Part shown: in pieces, positions 12,057 through 21,077 of the stretch
Layout of the letters: every line of letters starts with the position of its first letter
How positions within the stretch are numbered: the first letter of the stretch is position 1
Source of the DNA: Muribaculaceae bacterium
Lineage (GTDB): Bacteria; Bacteroidota; Bacteroidia; Bacteroidales; Muribaculaceae
Direction: 5' to 3'
DNA: 59,920 nucleotides
Assembly: GCA_029060285.1 (NCBI GenBank)
Contig: JAIDUH010000069.1
Span: 1 to 59,920 of the forward strand
The notes under the pieces: model-generated
Database searches by the model: none
Told to the model about the DNA's origin: nothing
The model's input: the letters and a program-made list of their open reading frames with translations, nothing else
Position numbers and translations under genes: made by a program

Positions 12057-12080
12057 TCAATTTTTGGGAAAAACAACAGC

Positions 12081-13007
12081 TTATTGTATCAAAGACAAGG
12101 CAGAAGACATTGCCGAGACAGCTCCAATATGTTTATTGACAACTTTACCGGAAGCGTCAACCACATATATTTCCGGAACATTGCGGATGTCATAAATGTC
12201 AGAGACTGTATCGGAAGCACCAACAGTCCAAGTCTTCGGAAAATCAGTTACCTTAGACTCCCATCCGGAGTCCGGATCAGGGATAATGAAAAGTACATTG
12301 ATCTTTCCATCTGTCACAGCCTTATTGAACTGCACGTTGGATTGCATCTTCAGTTTACCCATGCGGCATTCATCGCAGTCGGGATCTCCGAAAATGATAA
12401 TTGTAGGGGTATTCATGGGAAAATACTGCGCCTTATCGCCATTTGGGCGCACGAAATCAAAAGAAGCCGGCACTTTTCCGAAAAGCGAGTTTTCCAGTTG
12501 TTTGAGTTGCTGCTCATATCGATCCCTTTTAGATTTAGGAAACTTCTTATTGGTCAAAGCGGAGCTGAGTATCCTTGCGTAAAGTTCGTCAATCCAAAAT
12601 TCAGCACGAGGACCATAAACTGTCTCTTCGGCAGCCTTTGTCATCTGATAAAGAAGCATCGGATTCTTCTGAAGATTTTTCATCAGCTTATCTAAAGAAG
12701 CCGTAACCTTTTCTTTTGCAGCATACTGACACGTACTGGCATAAACATAGAAAGCATGGTTGAGCTTGGTCTGGTCAACAGCATCCTTAGACTTCAGATC
12801 AAGCGGATTCCAAAAGTTTTCGGCAAGCCAATTGCATTTATCCGTAAATGATGTGATTTCTTCCGGTGCGACCGGATATTCAAAAAGGGGTTCAATATAC
12901 ATGACACCGGGCTCTATGAGCTCGGTAGAGTCATTGACAAGTTGAGCTGATGACATGATCGAACACCCCATCAGCATTGCTGCAACAACCAATATTTTTA
13001 ATTTCAT
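12081..13007 (-). CDS. Exported thioredoxin-fold protein with N-terminal DUF5106-like region
   Basis: A 308-residue exported protein of a Bacteroidetes-restricted type. The N-terminus has a signal with a possible lipobox around Cys15 (MLMGCS), so it may be a lipoprotein. Residues 30-180 form a helical DUF5106-like region. The C-terminal 120 residues have a thioredoxin-like fold: TIIIFGDPDCDECR carries a CxxC pair, and NVPEIYVVDASGKVV matches the cis-Pro strand and following hairpin. A periplasmic thiol-disulfide role is plausible. Its start lies 1 bp from the stop of the BadF-type kinase gene. Confidence 0.75.
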   Translation of the reverse strand: MKLKILVVAAMLMGCSIMSSAQLVNDSTELIEPGVMYIEPLFEYPVAPEEITSFTDKCNWLAENFWNPLDLKSKDAVDQTKLNHAFYVYASTCQYAAKEKVTASLDKLMKNLQKNPMLLYQMTKAAEETVYGPRAEFWIDELYARILSSALTNKKFPKSKRDRYEQQLKQLENSLFGKVPASFDFVRPNGDKAQYFPMNTPTIIIFGDPDCDECRMGKLKMQSNVQFNKAVTDGKINVLFIIPDPDSGWESKVTDFPKTWTVGASDTVSDIYDIRNVPEIYVVDASGKVVNKHIGAVSAMSSALSLIQ

Positions 13008-13008
13008 T

Positions 13009-13863
13009 TCAGTTCTTTGTTTGATTGATTAGAGAATCAAGGGGTTTCCTTACTATTGCACGAAGTTTCCACCCTCTACGTTTCATTGCCCTTTCAATAG
13101 CCGGCCTAAGCTCTTCAGCCACGGATCCAATAAAGCCAATGCCCTCTTCTTTAAGTTCCGAATCAGAATATGAAGTGAACTCCCTGTCAAAAAATCTTTC
13201 TGTCTGAGACTCCACCAGGGAACTTACATATGGATGGGAAATATTTTCGAGGATAAATGGCATAAAACCGGAAATCCATCTGTTAGGGTTAGTCTTTCTG
13301 TAAAGATTTTCCACGACTTCACTGACCGACAATGCATATTTATCGTCAAACTTATCAATGATATCCTGAGGAGCAATTTTCTTATAGACATCTGACAAAA
13401 GACGACGGCAATATGCCACACCTCCACCCTCATCATCAAGGAGATAGCCCAGAGAAGCAGATTTACGGTCGATCGATTTCCCATCATAATGACAAGAATT
13501 ACTTCCTGTGCCCATGATGCAAGCGATGCCCGGCTCATTACAGAGCAAAGCCTTAGCCGCACCTGCCATGTCGCTGTCGGCCTTGATGTCGCGACAATTA
13601 AACATCTCAGACAAGATGGTCTCCATCTTGCTTGCAATGACCGGGGATCCAATGCCGGCACCAAAGAATCTTATCTCATCGAAAGTTTCTCCCAGCGAAG
13701 CTCTCACCAGTCGAAGTTCTTCCTCTATCATGTCAACGTCGTTATGCAACGGACTTATCCCAATGCCCGTGTAATATTCTACCTCTTCTCCGGAACTTTT
13801 TCCGATAGAGAGACTTACCCAATCTGTCTTTGTAGCGCCGGCATCGGCTATGAGTATTTTCAT
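13009..13863 (-). CDS. BadF/BadG/BcrA/BcrD-family ATPase, N-acetylglucosamine-kinase-like
   Basis: A 284-residue ASKHA-fold protein. The phosphate-1 loop is DAGATKTDW (residues 6-14), the second nucleotide loop is MGTGSNS, and LDDEGGGVAYCRRLL follows, as in GlcNAc-kinase-like members of this family. A cytoplasmic sugar kinase, perhaps in amino-sugar salvage, is the likeliest role, but no neighbour names the substrate. It is the first gene of the eleven-gene minus-strand cluster running down to ligA. Confidence 0.85.
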   Translation of the reverse strand: MKILIADAGATKTDWVSLSIGKSSGEEVEYYTGIGISPLHNDVDMIEEELRLVRASLGETFDEIRFFGAGIGSPVIASKMETILSEMFNCRDIKADSDMAGAAKALLCNEPGIACIMGTGSNSCHYDGKSIDRKSASLGYLLDDEGGGVAYCRRLLSDVYKKIAPQDIIDKFDDKYALSVSEVVENLYRKTNPNRWISGFMPFILENISHPYVSSLVESQTERFFDREFTSYSDSELKEEGIGFIGSVAEELRPAIERAMKRRGWKLRAIVRKPLDSLINQTKN

Positions 13864-14013
13864 GCTCTTTCCTTATTGTGAAGTTGTTTCGGCTTAAGTG
13901 TATATTATTCTACAAAATTAATCAAAATTCATTAAATATACAAATTATATAAATCCAACTTATAGTATTTTTCATTCGAATAATTAATTTTTACATTTTT
14001 TAGGAAAAAAGCA

Positions 14014-14043
14014 TTGTGTTTACACATATTTTTGTTAACTTTG
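14014..14043 (+). promoter_or_regulatory. Bacteroidetes-type promoter of the xylan operon
   Basis: The -7 box TAACTTTG at 14036-14043 fits TAnnTTTG exactly. A weak -33 box (TTG at 14014-14016) lies 19 bp upstream. The gene starts at 14093, leaving a leader of about 45 bases. The rest of the 13864-14092 intergenic region is very A+T-rich with no other feature seen. Confidence 0.65.
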
Positions 14044-14092
14044 TAATCGTTAGCAATACCCGTTTCAGACAACACAACCTTAAATTTAAAAC

Positions 14093-14803
14093 ATGCGAAC
14101 GAAACAACTAATCAATCGGTGCGCATTGTATGCCCTATTGACAAGCGGCATCCTTTCCGTATCCGTATCAGCTTCGGGAAAATGGAACACAGCAGATGGA
14201 CTGAGTCCATATTTTTCCGTCCCTTCCACGACAAACGCCACTCCAAATTCTGACGGATTTATCGGCAGATGGCTTATGCTCGAACCCATTGACAAACCCA
14301 ACAGGAGCAACACTGTCTTTACCGACAGCTATCTGCGAGAAGCATTAAATCTTAAGAATTTCCCAGGACAACCTACAGTCTTGCCAAAAGATGGACAAAA
14401 GGTAAAAATAGGCAAAGAGACTCTTAAGTGGCATTCTCTCGACAGCAAACTATTCAATGTGAAGCTTTTCAGATTCGCCACCGGCATGGAAAAGCAATAT
14501 TATGGCGTGATATTCTGGGTTGTCACCGCCATTGATTGCGAGGAGGATATCCCCAATGTCAGAATGTCGGTAGGTTCTAATTCAGGATCGATCTGGTGGC
14601 TCAATGGAGAAGAAGCCGTAATTCTATCCGGCGACCGCAGAATGGTCATGGACGACTGCATGTCAAAGCGCCTTACGCTCAAGAAAGGACGCAATCTTAT
14701 CACGGGAGCAATCATCAACGGCCCCGGCATGAGCGATTTCTGCCTCCGCTTCATCAATGAGGACGGGAAACCGGTCACTAACTTCACAATCAGCAATCTC
14801 TAA
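14093..14803 (+). CDS. Secreted beta-sandwich protein of a xylan-utilisation operon
   Basis: A 236-residue protein with an N-terminal signal peptide (about 1-27). Its body, including FIGRWLMLEPI, PGQPTVLPKDGQKV and SIWWLNGEEAVILSGDRR, resembles the N-terminal jelly-roll region that I associate with Bacteroidales acetylxylan esterases. No esterase domain follows, so it is a stand-alone version, probably binding xylan or assisting the enzymes encoded next. I see no catalytic triad. It is the first gene of a three-gene operon, 4 bp before the GH43 gene. Confidence 0.6.
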   Translation: MRTKQLINRCALYALLTSGILSVSVSASGKWNTADGLSPYFSVPSTTNATPNSDGFIGRWLMLEPIDKPNRSNTVFTDSYLREALNLKNFPGQPTVLPKDGQKVKIGKETLKWHSLDSKLFNVKLFRFATGMEKQYYGVIFWVVTAIDCEEDIPNVRMSVGSNSGSIWWLNGEEAVILSGDRRMVMDDCMSKRLTLKKGRNLITGAIINGPGMSDFCLRFINEDGKPVTNFTISNL

Positions 14804-14807
14804 CACC

Positions 14808-16256
14808 ATGAAATCCAAGAAACGCATATTTTTACCAGTGGCACTCTTGTGTCTCACTGCAGCCGGCATACATGCACAAACAGGCGAACCATATATACAT
14901 GACCCCTCAACCATCATGAAATGTGATGGAAAATATTACACATTCGGCACCGGAGGTGGAGGACTAATCTCTGAAGACGGCTATCATTGGCACGGTGGAG
15001 GAGTCAGACCAGGACGAGGAGCCGCTCCGGATGTATTAAAGATAGGAGATCGCTATTTAATAGCATATAGCGCTACCGGCGGCGGACTCGGGGGTGGACA
15101 CAGCGGCAAGGTCCTAACCATGTGGAATAAGACCCTTGACCCGAATTCACCTGATTTTGAATACTCAGAACCCATTGAAGTGGCTTATTCTGAAGAAAAT
15201 GAGGACTGTGATGCCATCGACCCCGGACTCCTTCTCGATCCTACCACCGGCAGGCTATGGCTTTCATACGGCACATATTTTGGCTTTATCCGCCTTGTGG
15301 AATTGGATCCCGCAACAGGGGCACGAAAGGAAGGGAACGAACCTATCAATATCGCCATCGATTGCGAGGCGACCGACCTGCTTTATCGCGACGGATGGTA
15401 TTATCTCCTCGGCACCCATGGCACTTGCTGCGACGGACCTAACTCTACCTACAACATCGTGGTAGGAAGATCGCGAAACGTAGAAGGACCTTATCTCGAC
15501 AATATGGGACGAGATATGCTCGAAGGAGGAGGAAAAATGGTAGCAAGCTCAGGCAACCGCAAGACAGGAGCAGGACATTTTGGAAGATATATAGAAGATG
15601 ACGGAGTGGAGAAGATGTCGCTTCACTATGAAGCTGACTTCGACAAGGGTGGCAGAAGTGTGCTTGCAGTCCTACCTCTTCTCTGGAAAAATGACTGGCC
15701 CGTAGCAGGGGAACCTTTTGTAGAAGATACATATGAAATAGAATCCGAGCGCCGTGGCTACGGGCTGGAATTGGCAGTGGATTTCGTAAGGATGAAAGGA
15801 GGGCTCCACCGTTTTTGGGAGCCACTGCAAGAACCAATAGAACCCCTCCCCGACCAAAAACTTGAAGATGTCATCGACACTTGGCCTTCGGGAGACATCG
15901 ACGTAAGGATTGGAGACTATATGTTCCGTCCACACCAGAAATGGACTGTCACTGCAGTTCCTGACGCAGGAGGATATCTGGGAGCTCCTTACTATAAGAT
16001 CACGATAGAAGGGACTGACAGGGCACTTTGCGCAACTGCCGACAAAGAAGTGTCCACAGTAGAACATTTCTCGGGAGCTGACGAACAACTTTGGCGCATA
16101 GAGCAACTCATAGACGGGACTTACAGAATCATGCCGAAGGCAATCCCCGGATGTGATGAAGAGCTCGTGCTCGTCTCCATAGCCGACAGCACCCCATCGT
16201 TAGGGAAGTTTGATTTCTCAAGTGACAATTCTAAGTGGAACTTCAGAAAACGCTGA
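14808..16256 (+). CDS. Secreted GH43 glycosidase (arabinanase/arabinofuranosidase-like)
   Basis: A 482-residue exported enzyme. I chose ATG 14808, just after the upstream stop, because it gives a clean signal peptide (MKSKKRIFLPVALLCL, cleaved near AQ at 24-25). The N-terminal two-thirds is a five-bladed GH43 fold. Base Asp32 is in YIHDPST, the pKa-modulating Asp is Asp138 in DAIDPG, and acid Glu187 is in DCEATDL. This motif pattern is closest to arabinan-type GH43 subfamilies. The C-terminal ~130 residues form a beta-rich domain with a repeated QLWRIE/KWNFRK pattern, possibly a carbohydrate-binding trefoil. Linkage specificity is not resolvable from sequence. Confidence 0.85.
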   Translation: MKSKKRIFLPVALLCLTAAGIHAQTGEPYIHDPSTIMKCDGKYYTFGTGGGGLISEDGYHWHGGGVRPGRGAAPDVLKIGDRYLIAYSATGGGLGGGHSGKVLTMWNKTLDPNSPDFEYSEPIEVAYSEENEDCDAIDPGLLLDPTTGRLWLSYGTYFGFIRLVELDPATGARKEGNEPINIAIDCEATDLLYRDGWYYLLGTHGTCCDGPNSTYNIVVGRSRNVEGPYLDNMGRDMLEGGGKMVASSGNRKTGAGHFGRYIEDDGVEKMSLHYEADFDKGGRSVLAVLPLLWKNDWPVAGEPFVEDTYEIESERRGYGLELAVDFVRMKGGLHRFWEPLQEPIEPLPDQKLEDVIDTWPSGDIDVRIGDYMFRPHQKWTVTAVPDAGGYLGAPYYKITIEGTDRALCATADKEVSTVEHFSGADEQLWRIEQLIDGTYRIMPKAIPGCDEELVLVSIADSTPSLGKFDFSSDNSKWNFRKR

Positions 16257-16278
16257 GCAGGAATATATAATTCATAAT

Positions 16279-16294
16279 GAAGTTGCTTAAACTT
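16279..16294 (+). repeat. Palindromic motif matching the ends of the 26.8-kb inverted-repeat element
   Basis: GAAGTTGCTTAAACTT differs at one base from the terminal 16 bases of the element at 26786. It lies in a longer imperfect palindrome (about 16269-16306) in the 57-bp gap before the GH43-GH8 gene, ending about 20 bp before its ATG. It may be a remnant of the element or an independent hairpin. Confidence 0.5.
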
Positions 16295-16313
16295 CAATGT
16301 ATAATTGACATAT

Positions 16314-18821
16314 ATGAAAAAGATTTTTTGTATCGGGATGTTGAGTGCCGGCGCGACCCTCATTTCAGCACAGAATCCAATCATACACGACCAGTTTACG
16401 GCAGATCCCACAGCGAGGGTCTTCAAGGGAAAGATGTATCTCTATCCATCGCATGACATAGTCAGTCCGGTGGATGAGCTGAAAGAGTGGTTTTGCATGG
16501 AAGACTATCACGTTTTTTCCTCCGACAATCTTGTGGATTGGACTGACCATGGAGTCATACTCACACAAAATTCCATCCCTTGGGTGAAACCTGACTCATA
16601 TGCAATGTGGGCTCCAGACTGCGTTGAGAAAGATGGCCGTTATTATTTCTATTTCCCTGCTTCTCCTAAAGATATGGAAAGAGGATTTGGCATAGGGGTA
16701 GCCGTCGCCAATGAACCAGAGGGTCCCTTTATGGCCATGCCACGACCTATAAAAGGAGTAATGGGCATAGACCCCTGTGTACTGGTAGACGATGACGGTA
16801 AAAGCTATATATATTGGAGCGGGATGGGAATTTCGGTAGCTCCATTGAAAGACAACATGATGGAACTCGATGGAGAACCAACGAGAATACAAGGTCTGCC
16901 GGAAGGATTCAAGGAGGGTCCATTTGCTTTTAAACGCAACGGCATTTATTACCTTACTTTTCCCTGGGTCAAAGACAAGACCGAAACCCTTGCATATGCC
17001 ATCGCCGACAATCCATTCGGACCCTTCGAATTCAAAGGTCTGATCATGGATGAGTCTCCGACGGGATGCTGGACCAATCATCATTCCCTTGTAGAGAAAG
17101 AAGGAGAATGGTATCTCTTCTATCATCACAATGATTACTCTCCGGACATGGACAAGCGGCGTTCGGCAAGGATAGATAAAGTGACATTCAATCCTGATGG
17201 CACTATAAATAAGGTGAAGCCGACTCTCAGGGGTGTCGGCAATAGCGATGCAAGAAAGAGAATCCAGATCGACAGATACAGTGAAATAAGCCCCAAAGGT
17301 GTTGATGTAAAGTATCTTGACCCCAAAGATACATTCAAAGGCTGGGCTGCGACATTTTCGAAGGCCGGATCTTGGCTTCAATATGATCGTGTAGATTTCG
17401 GCAATCGTCCGGTCAAGGAAGTGACCATGAAAATTAAGAGTCATAAAGGCTGCACCTTCAAGATCAGCGACAGTGATGGAAAGCTGATTGCCAATGTCTC
17501 GGTAAAGCCGGCAAATGATTGGCAAACCGTGAGTGTCCCCGTTTCCTATTCTCCTGAGGGAATTGCCGATCTCAAATTGACAATGACCAAAGGATCCAAC
17601 GCAGAAATTGACTGGGTGGGTTTCGATGCTCTTCCGATGGAAGGAGGAGGCATGGCATCCGGAGAGTATAGAAACTACTTCAAAGATCTCGGATATTCCG
17701 ACAAGGAAGTCAAGGATAAGCTAAATGAAATTTTTGAAGGGGTATTTTATGGTCCGAACAAAGTGTATTTTGAAACTGATGATTCCACTGCCTATATAAG
17801 CGACCTGAAAAATCATGATGTCCGCACTGAGGGGATGTCTTATGGCATGATGATTGCAGTGCAACTTGACAAGAAAGATATTTTCGACAAGCTGTGGAGA
17901 TGGGCAAAAAAATATATGCAGCATCAGGAAGGACCCAGCGACGGATATTTTGCATGGAGCTGCAAGACAGACGGCACTCCCAATTCTCTCGGTTCGGCAT
18001 CGGATGGAGAACTCTTCTTCATCACTTCCTTGATATTCGCATCCAACCGTTGGGGTAACGATTCAGGAATAGACTATCTAAGTGAAGCGCGCAACATCCT
18101 TGACAAATCTATGCAAAAGACAGGAATGGACCGCGTATCGCCACTCATCAACATAGAGGAAAAGCTCATCACTTTCACTCCCGACCCATGGGGAGGCAGC
18201 TACACCGATCCTTCTTATAATATCCCCGCATTCTATGACGTCTGGGCCAAATGGGCAAACGACGGACGAAGCAATTTCTGGAAATCTTGTGCAGATAAAA
18301 GCAGAAGCTACCTACAAAAAGCTACACATCCAAAGACTGGACTAACCTCTGATTATTCCTCATTTGACGGTTCACCACGAGGCAGCCGGTTCTTAATAGG
18401 AGATGATTTTCGATTCGATTCCTGGAGAGTGCCTCTCAACATCGCCATCGATTATGCCTGGAGTGGCGCTGATGCAGACTGGCAACGTGACTATGCAGAC
18501 AGGATTCAAGACTTCTTCTACAACGAGGGTATAGACACGTTCGTAGATCAGTATAAAACAGACGGAAGTGCAGTAGAAAGAGTACTCCGGGCAGGAGAAC
18601 ATCAGGCACTAAGACATTCCGTAGGGCTTGTCAGCACATTGGGCGCAGCATCATTGGCAGCCACGGATCCAAAATCGCGTGAATTTGCATCGCGTCTTTG
18701 GGACTCGAAGCACGAACCCTATGAAGATGGGTATTTTGATGCATATTATGATGGCCTGCTCCGCCTATTCTCCTTCATGCTCTTAAGCGGCAACTACAGG
18801 GCAATTCCCCCATCTGTCTAA
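16314..18821 (+). CDS. Secreted GH43-CBM6-like-GH8 fusion (xylosidase plus exo-oligoxylanase)
   Basis: An 835-residue exported enzyme. I use ATG 16314 because it starts a good signal peptide (MKKIFCIGMLSAGATLISAQ); an upstream TTG in frame is less likely. Residues 20-340 are a GH43 domain (Asp31 in FTADPT as candidate base, acid Glu in the FKEGPFAF motif). Residues 340-445 form a CBM6-like sandwich ending in AEIDWVGF. Residues 450-835 are a GH8 domain with candidate acid Glu506 in VRTEGMSYGMM and base Asp564 in SASDGELFF. GH8 enzymes of this sort release xylose from the reducing end of xylo-oligosaccharides, so the fusion could trim oligosaccharides from both ends. Substrates are inferred from families. 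Confidence 0.92.
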   Translation: MKKIFCIGMLSAGATLISAQNPIIHDQFTADPTARVFKGKMYLYPSHDIVSPVDELKEWFCMEDYHVFSSDNLVDWTDHGVILTQNSIPWVKPDSYAMWAPDCVEKDGRYYFYFPASPKDMERGFGIGVAVANEPEGPFMAMPRPIKGVMGIDPCVLVDDDGKSYIYWSGMGISVAPLKDNMMELDGEPTRIQGLPEGFKEGPFAFKRNGIYYLTFPWVKDKTETLAYAIADNPFGPFEFKGLIMDESPTGCWTNHHSLVEKEGEWYLFYHHNDYSPDMDKRRSARIDKVTFNPDGTINKVKPTLRGVGNSDARKRIQIDRYSEISPKGVDVKYLDPKDTFKGWAATFSKAGSWLQYDRVDFGNRPVKEVTMKIKSHKGCTFKISDSDGKLIANVSVKPANDWQTVSVPVSYSPEGIADLKLTMTKGSNAEIDWVGFDALPMEGGGMASGEYRNYFKDLGYSDKEVKDKLNEIFEGVFYGPNKVYFETDDSTAYISDLKNHDVRTEGMSYGMMIAVQLDKKDIFDKLWRWAKKYMQHQEGPSDGYFAWSCKTDGTPNSLGSASDGELFFITSLIFASNRWGNDSGIDYLSEARNILDKSMQKTGMDRVSPLINIEEKLITFTPDPWGGSYTDPSYNIPAFYDVWAKWANDGRSNFWKSCADKSRSYLQKATHPKTGLTSDYSSFDGSPRGSRFLIGDDFRFDSWRVPLNIAIDYAWSGADADWQRDYADRIQDFFYNEGIDTFVDQYKTDGSAVERVLRAGEHQALRHSVGLVSTLGAASLAATDPKSREFASRLWDSKHEPYEDGYFDAYYDGLLRLFSFMLLSGNYRAIPPSV

Positions 18822-18831
18822 GACGCAACCA

Positions 18832-18877
18832 TATAAAGAAAGCAGCCTCCGCATCATCGGAGGCTGCTTTCTTTATA
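18832..18877. terminator. Strong bidirectional terminator after the xylan operon
   Basis: A perfect 20-bp stem (18832-18851 against 18858-18877) around a 6-base CATCAT loop, with G+C-rich core AGCAGCCTCCG. It lies between the convergent GH43-GH8 gene and the 326-aa gene on the minus strand. Confidence 0.9.
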
Positions 18878-18885
18878 AATGATTC

Positions 18886-19866
18886 TTATTCAGCCATAAG
18901 CTTAAGTGATTGCCTCTCTATCAATGATATCGTATCCTGTTGAGCTTTCAAGGTCTTCAGTTGCTCTTTAAACGGAGTTTCGTCGTAGCGAAGGAAAATA
19001 CGTATCAGGTCTTTCCAAGGAATCTTGACCGGAGAGGGGAGGTTGAGATTATCGCCAATAAGCCTGAATACAGCCTTTACCATAGAAGCAAATTCAATAT
19101 CAGAAATTCCTTCTTTCAAACACCAAGCACAAGCATAGGCATCAGACCTCGTAACAAGACCTCTGGCTTCAGCTTTCTCAAGGACTGACTCAAATATCCT
19201 TATGGCATGCCGCATGTTGGTCTGTTTATGCTCAAGATCTGATATAATAGCCACATTTGCAGCCATGCGATTCAAGAATGAGTCATATGCTTCCTGAGTG
19301 AAGGCAGTACGGATATGTGGATAAACGATATCCTCAGGCTCTCCAACTGATTCAGGAATTGATTTGCCTGCAATATAGTCTCTATACGCAGCCGACATAA
19401 TTCTCAAAGCCACACATGCCACATCATGAGGAGATTCATCTTCGTGGAGAGATATCCAAAAGGGCCAGAACGTACGGTCATTGTCATTGTCTGTGTCGCG
19501 AAGGCGGCTTGAAAAATCCTTTTCCGGGAATACATTATTTAAGCGGCGCAATGCCAATGGCATGACCTTATTCCACTCTTCAAGGGCTTCCTTGGTTTCC
19601 ACGTCATGGTCAAAACCTGGAAGGGTCAAAGACCGGCAGCCGAAATAAATGCCATGCGACGGATGATAGATGTCGTATTCAAGCAAAAGGTCGTAACGGC
19701 GATGTCCGTCGCCACTTACTACAGACTCCTCCCAATGCTCTATATAACGCGGAGACCCAGAACGAAGTATGACTTCCGCATCACTATTTGCCGGGAGAAA
19801 ATCCTTCAACCTCTCAATATGATGTATTGATGCCCGGTTGGTCCAATAATATTTATCAGGATTCAT
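18886..19866 (-). CDS. Conserved hypothetical protein cotranscribed with nspC
   Basis: A 326-residue soluble protein whose family I do not recognise. It has no signal peptide or membrane segment and is mostly helical by composition, with a charged N-terminal half (YYWTNRASIHHIERLKDFL start) and a Leu/Lys-rich C-terminal helix. A DTDNDNDRTFWPFW stretch near 125-138 and a CAWCLKEG segment stand out but match nothing I know. It starts 3 bp after the nspC stop, so both are almost certainly on one message; a link to polyamines is only a neighbourhood guess. Confidence 0.75.
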   Translation of the reverse strand: MNPDKYYWTNRASIHHIERLKDFLPANSDAEVILRSGSPRYIEHWEESVVSGDGHRRYDLLLEYDIYHPSHGIYFGCRSLTLPGFDHDVETKEALEEWNKVMPLALRRLNNVFPEKDFSSRLRDTDNDNDRTFWPFWISLHEDESPHDVACVALRIMSAAYRDYIAGKSIPESVGEPEDIVYPHIRTAFTQEAYDSFLNRMAANVAIISDLEHKQTNMRHAIRIFESVLEKAEARGLVTRSDAYACAWCLKEGISDIEFASMVKAVFRLIGDNLNLPSPVKIPWKDLIRIFLRYDETPFKEQLKTLKAQQDTISLIERQSLKLMAE

Positions 19867-19869
19867 CGT

Positions 19870-21057
19870 CTATGACATACGGTCTCTGTAGTCTTCGTAG
19901 GTGAACTCCCGAAGCAGTATCGGGTCGCCTTCTTTGGGTTGAAGCCAGATGGATGGATGCTGAATACCGTTGAACATATTGGTCTTCACAGTGGTGTAAT
20001 GGTTCATGTCGCAGAGGGTAAGCTTATCTCCAGCCTTCAAAGGCCGTGCGAAATCCCAATCACCTACAAAGTCGCCGCTCAGGCATGAATTACCTCCAAG
20101 TCTATATGTATGACGCACAGAGTCGCCGAAATGATGGTCGCCAGTGCGAAGGTCTGTGTTTTCCTCTTCCGGCAAAGACTCAGCTATGACAGGCTTATAT
20201 GGCATCTCCAAGCAGTCGGGCATATGGCAGGCAAAAGATGCATCGATGATAGCAGTCTTTATTCCTGCATCTTCAACCACATCGAGTACTTTTGTGATCA
20301 AATCACCGGTTTGCCACATAAAGGCACTTCCCGGCTCCATAATGATCTGCAAGTTGGGATATTCCTCATGAAGACCCCTCATCAGAGAAATGAGGAAGTC
20401 AATGTCGTAGCCCTTACGGGTCATAAGGTGTCCCCCACCCATGTTGAGCCACTTCACTTGCGGCAACAAATGACCATATTGCTCTTTGAGCGCATCGAGC
20501 ACCTTCGCCAGGTCATGGCTATCAGATTCACAAAGTGCATGGAAATGAAGGCCCTCAATTCCATCCGGAAGCCCATCTTCAAGAGCAGAAGCAGATTCTC
20601 CGAACCGGGATCCCGGAACACAAGGATTGTATATGTCAGTCTCAATTACGCTGCAATGAGGATTGACACGAAGTCCGGCACTGACTTTTCTATCAGGATG
20701 AGCCTCATTCCATTCTTCAATCCGGGATTTAAAGCGATGGAACTGAGCCAAAGAGTTAAACGTGATATGACTGCAACCAGCGAGAAACCTTGGAAATGTC
20801 TCGTCGGTGTAGACAGGGCAATATGCGTGCACATCATTGCCGAGATAATCCAGAGAGAGCTGCATCTCATTGAGAGAACTCGCAGTGCTCGATGAAAAAT
20901 ATTTCTTGACAATCGGGAATGTCTTCCATAGGGCATTCGCCTTGAAAGCCATAATGATTTTTACGTCGGCTTCCTCCTCTACTTTTCGAAGGAGCTCAAG
21001 ATTGCGTTCGATCCTATCCTCGTAGACAATATAATAAGGTGTTGTGGGCATTTTCAT
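19870..21057 (-). CDS. nspC: Carboxynorspermidine/carboxyspermidine decarboxylase
   Basis: A 395-residue PLP enzyme of the alanine-racemase-like fold type III. It decarboxylates carboxyspermidine (or carboxynorspermidine) in the last step of the alternative spermidine route used by gut Bacteroidales. The PLP lysine is in MAFKANALW (about residue 38). GLHFHALCESD and MGGGHLMTRKGYD are the conserved barrel motifs. It pairs functionally with speA in this window. The partner carboxyspermidine dehydrogenase is not here. Confidence 0.95.
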   Translation of the reverse strand: MKMPTTPYYIVYEDRIERNLELLRKVEEEADVKIIMAFKANALWKTFPIVKKYFSSSTASSLNEMQLSLDYLGNDVHAYCPVYTDETFPRFLAGCSHITFNSLAQFHRFKSRIEEWNEAHPDRKVSAGLRVNPHCSVIETDIYNPCVPGSRFGESASALEDGLPDGIEGLHFHALCESDSHDLAKVLDALKEQYGHLLPQVKWLNMGGGHLMTRKGYDIDFLISLMRGLHEEYPNLQIIMEPGSAFMWQTGDLITKVLDVVEDAGIKTAIIDASFACHMPDCLEMPYKPVIAESLPEEENTDLRTGDHHFGDSVRHTYRLGGNSCLSGDFVGDWDFARPLKAGDKLTLCDMNHYTTVKTNMFNGIQHPSIWLQPKEGDPILLREFTYEDYRDRMS

Positions 21058-21077
21058 TTAACCGTTTAACGTTTGAT

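Noticed and set aside
16596..17525. 309-codon open frame on the minus strand
   Set aside because: Antisense shadow of the GH43 domain, with no coherent domain or start context.
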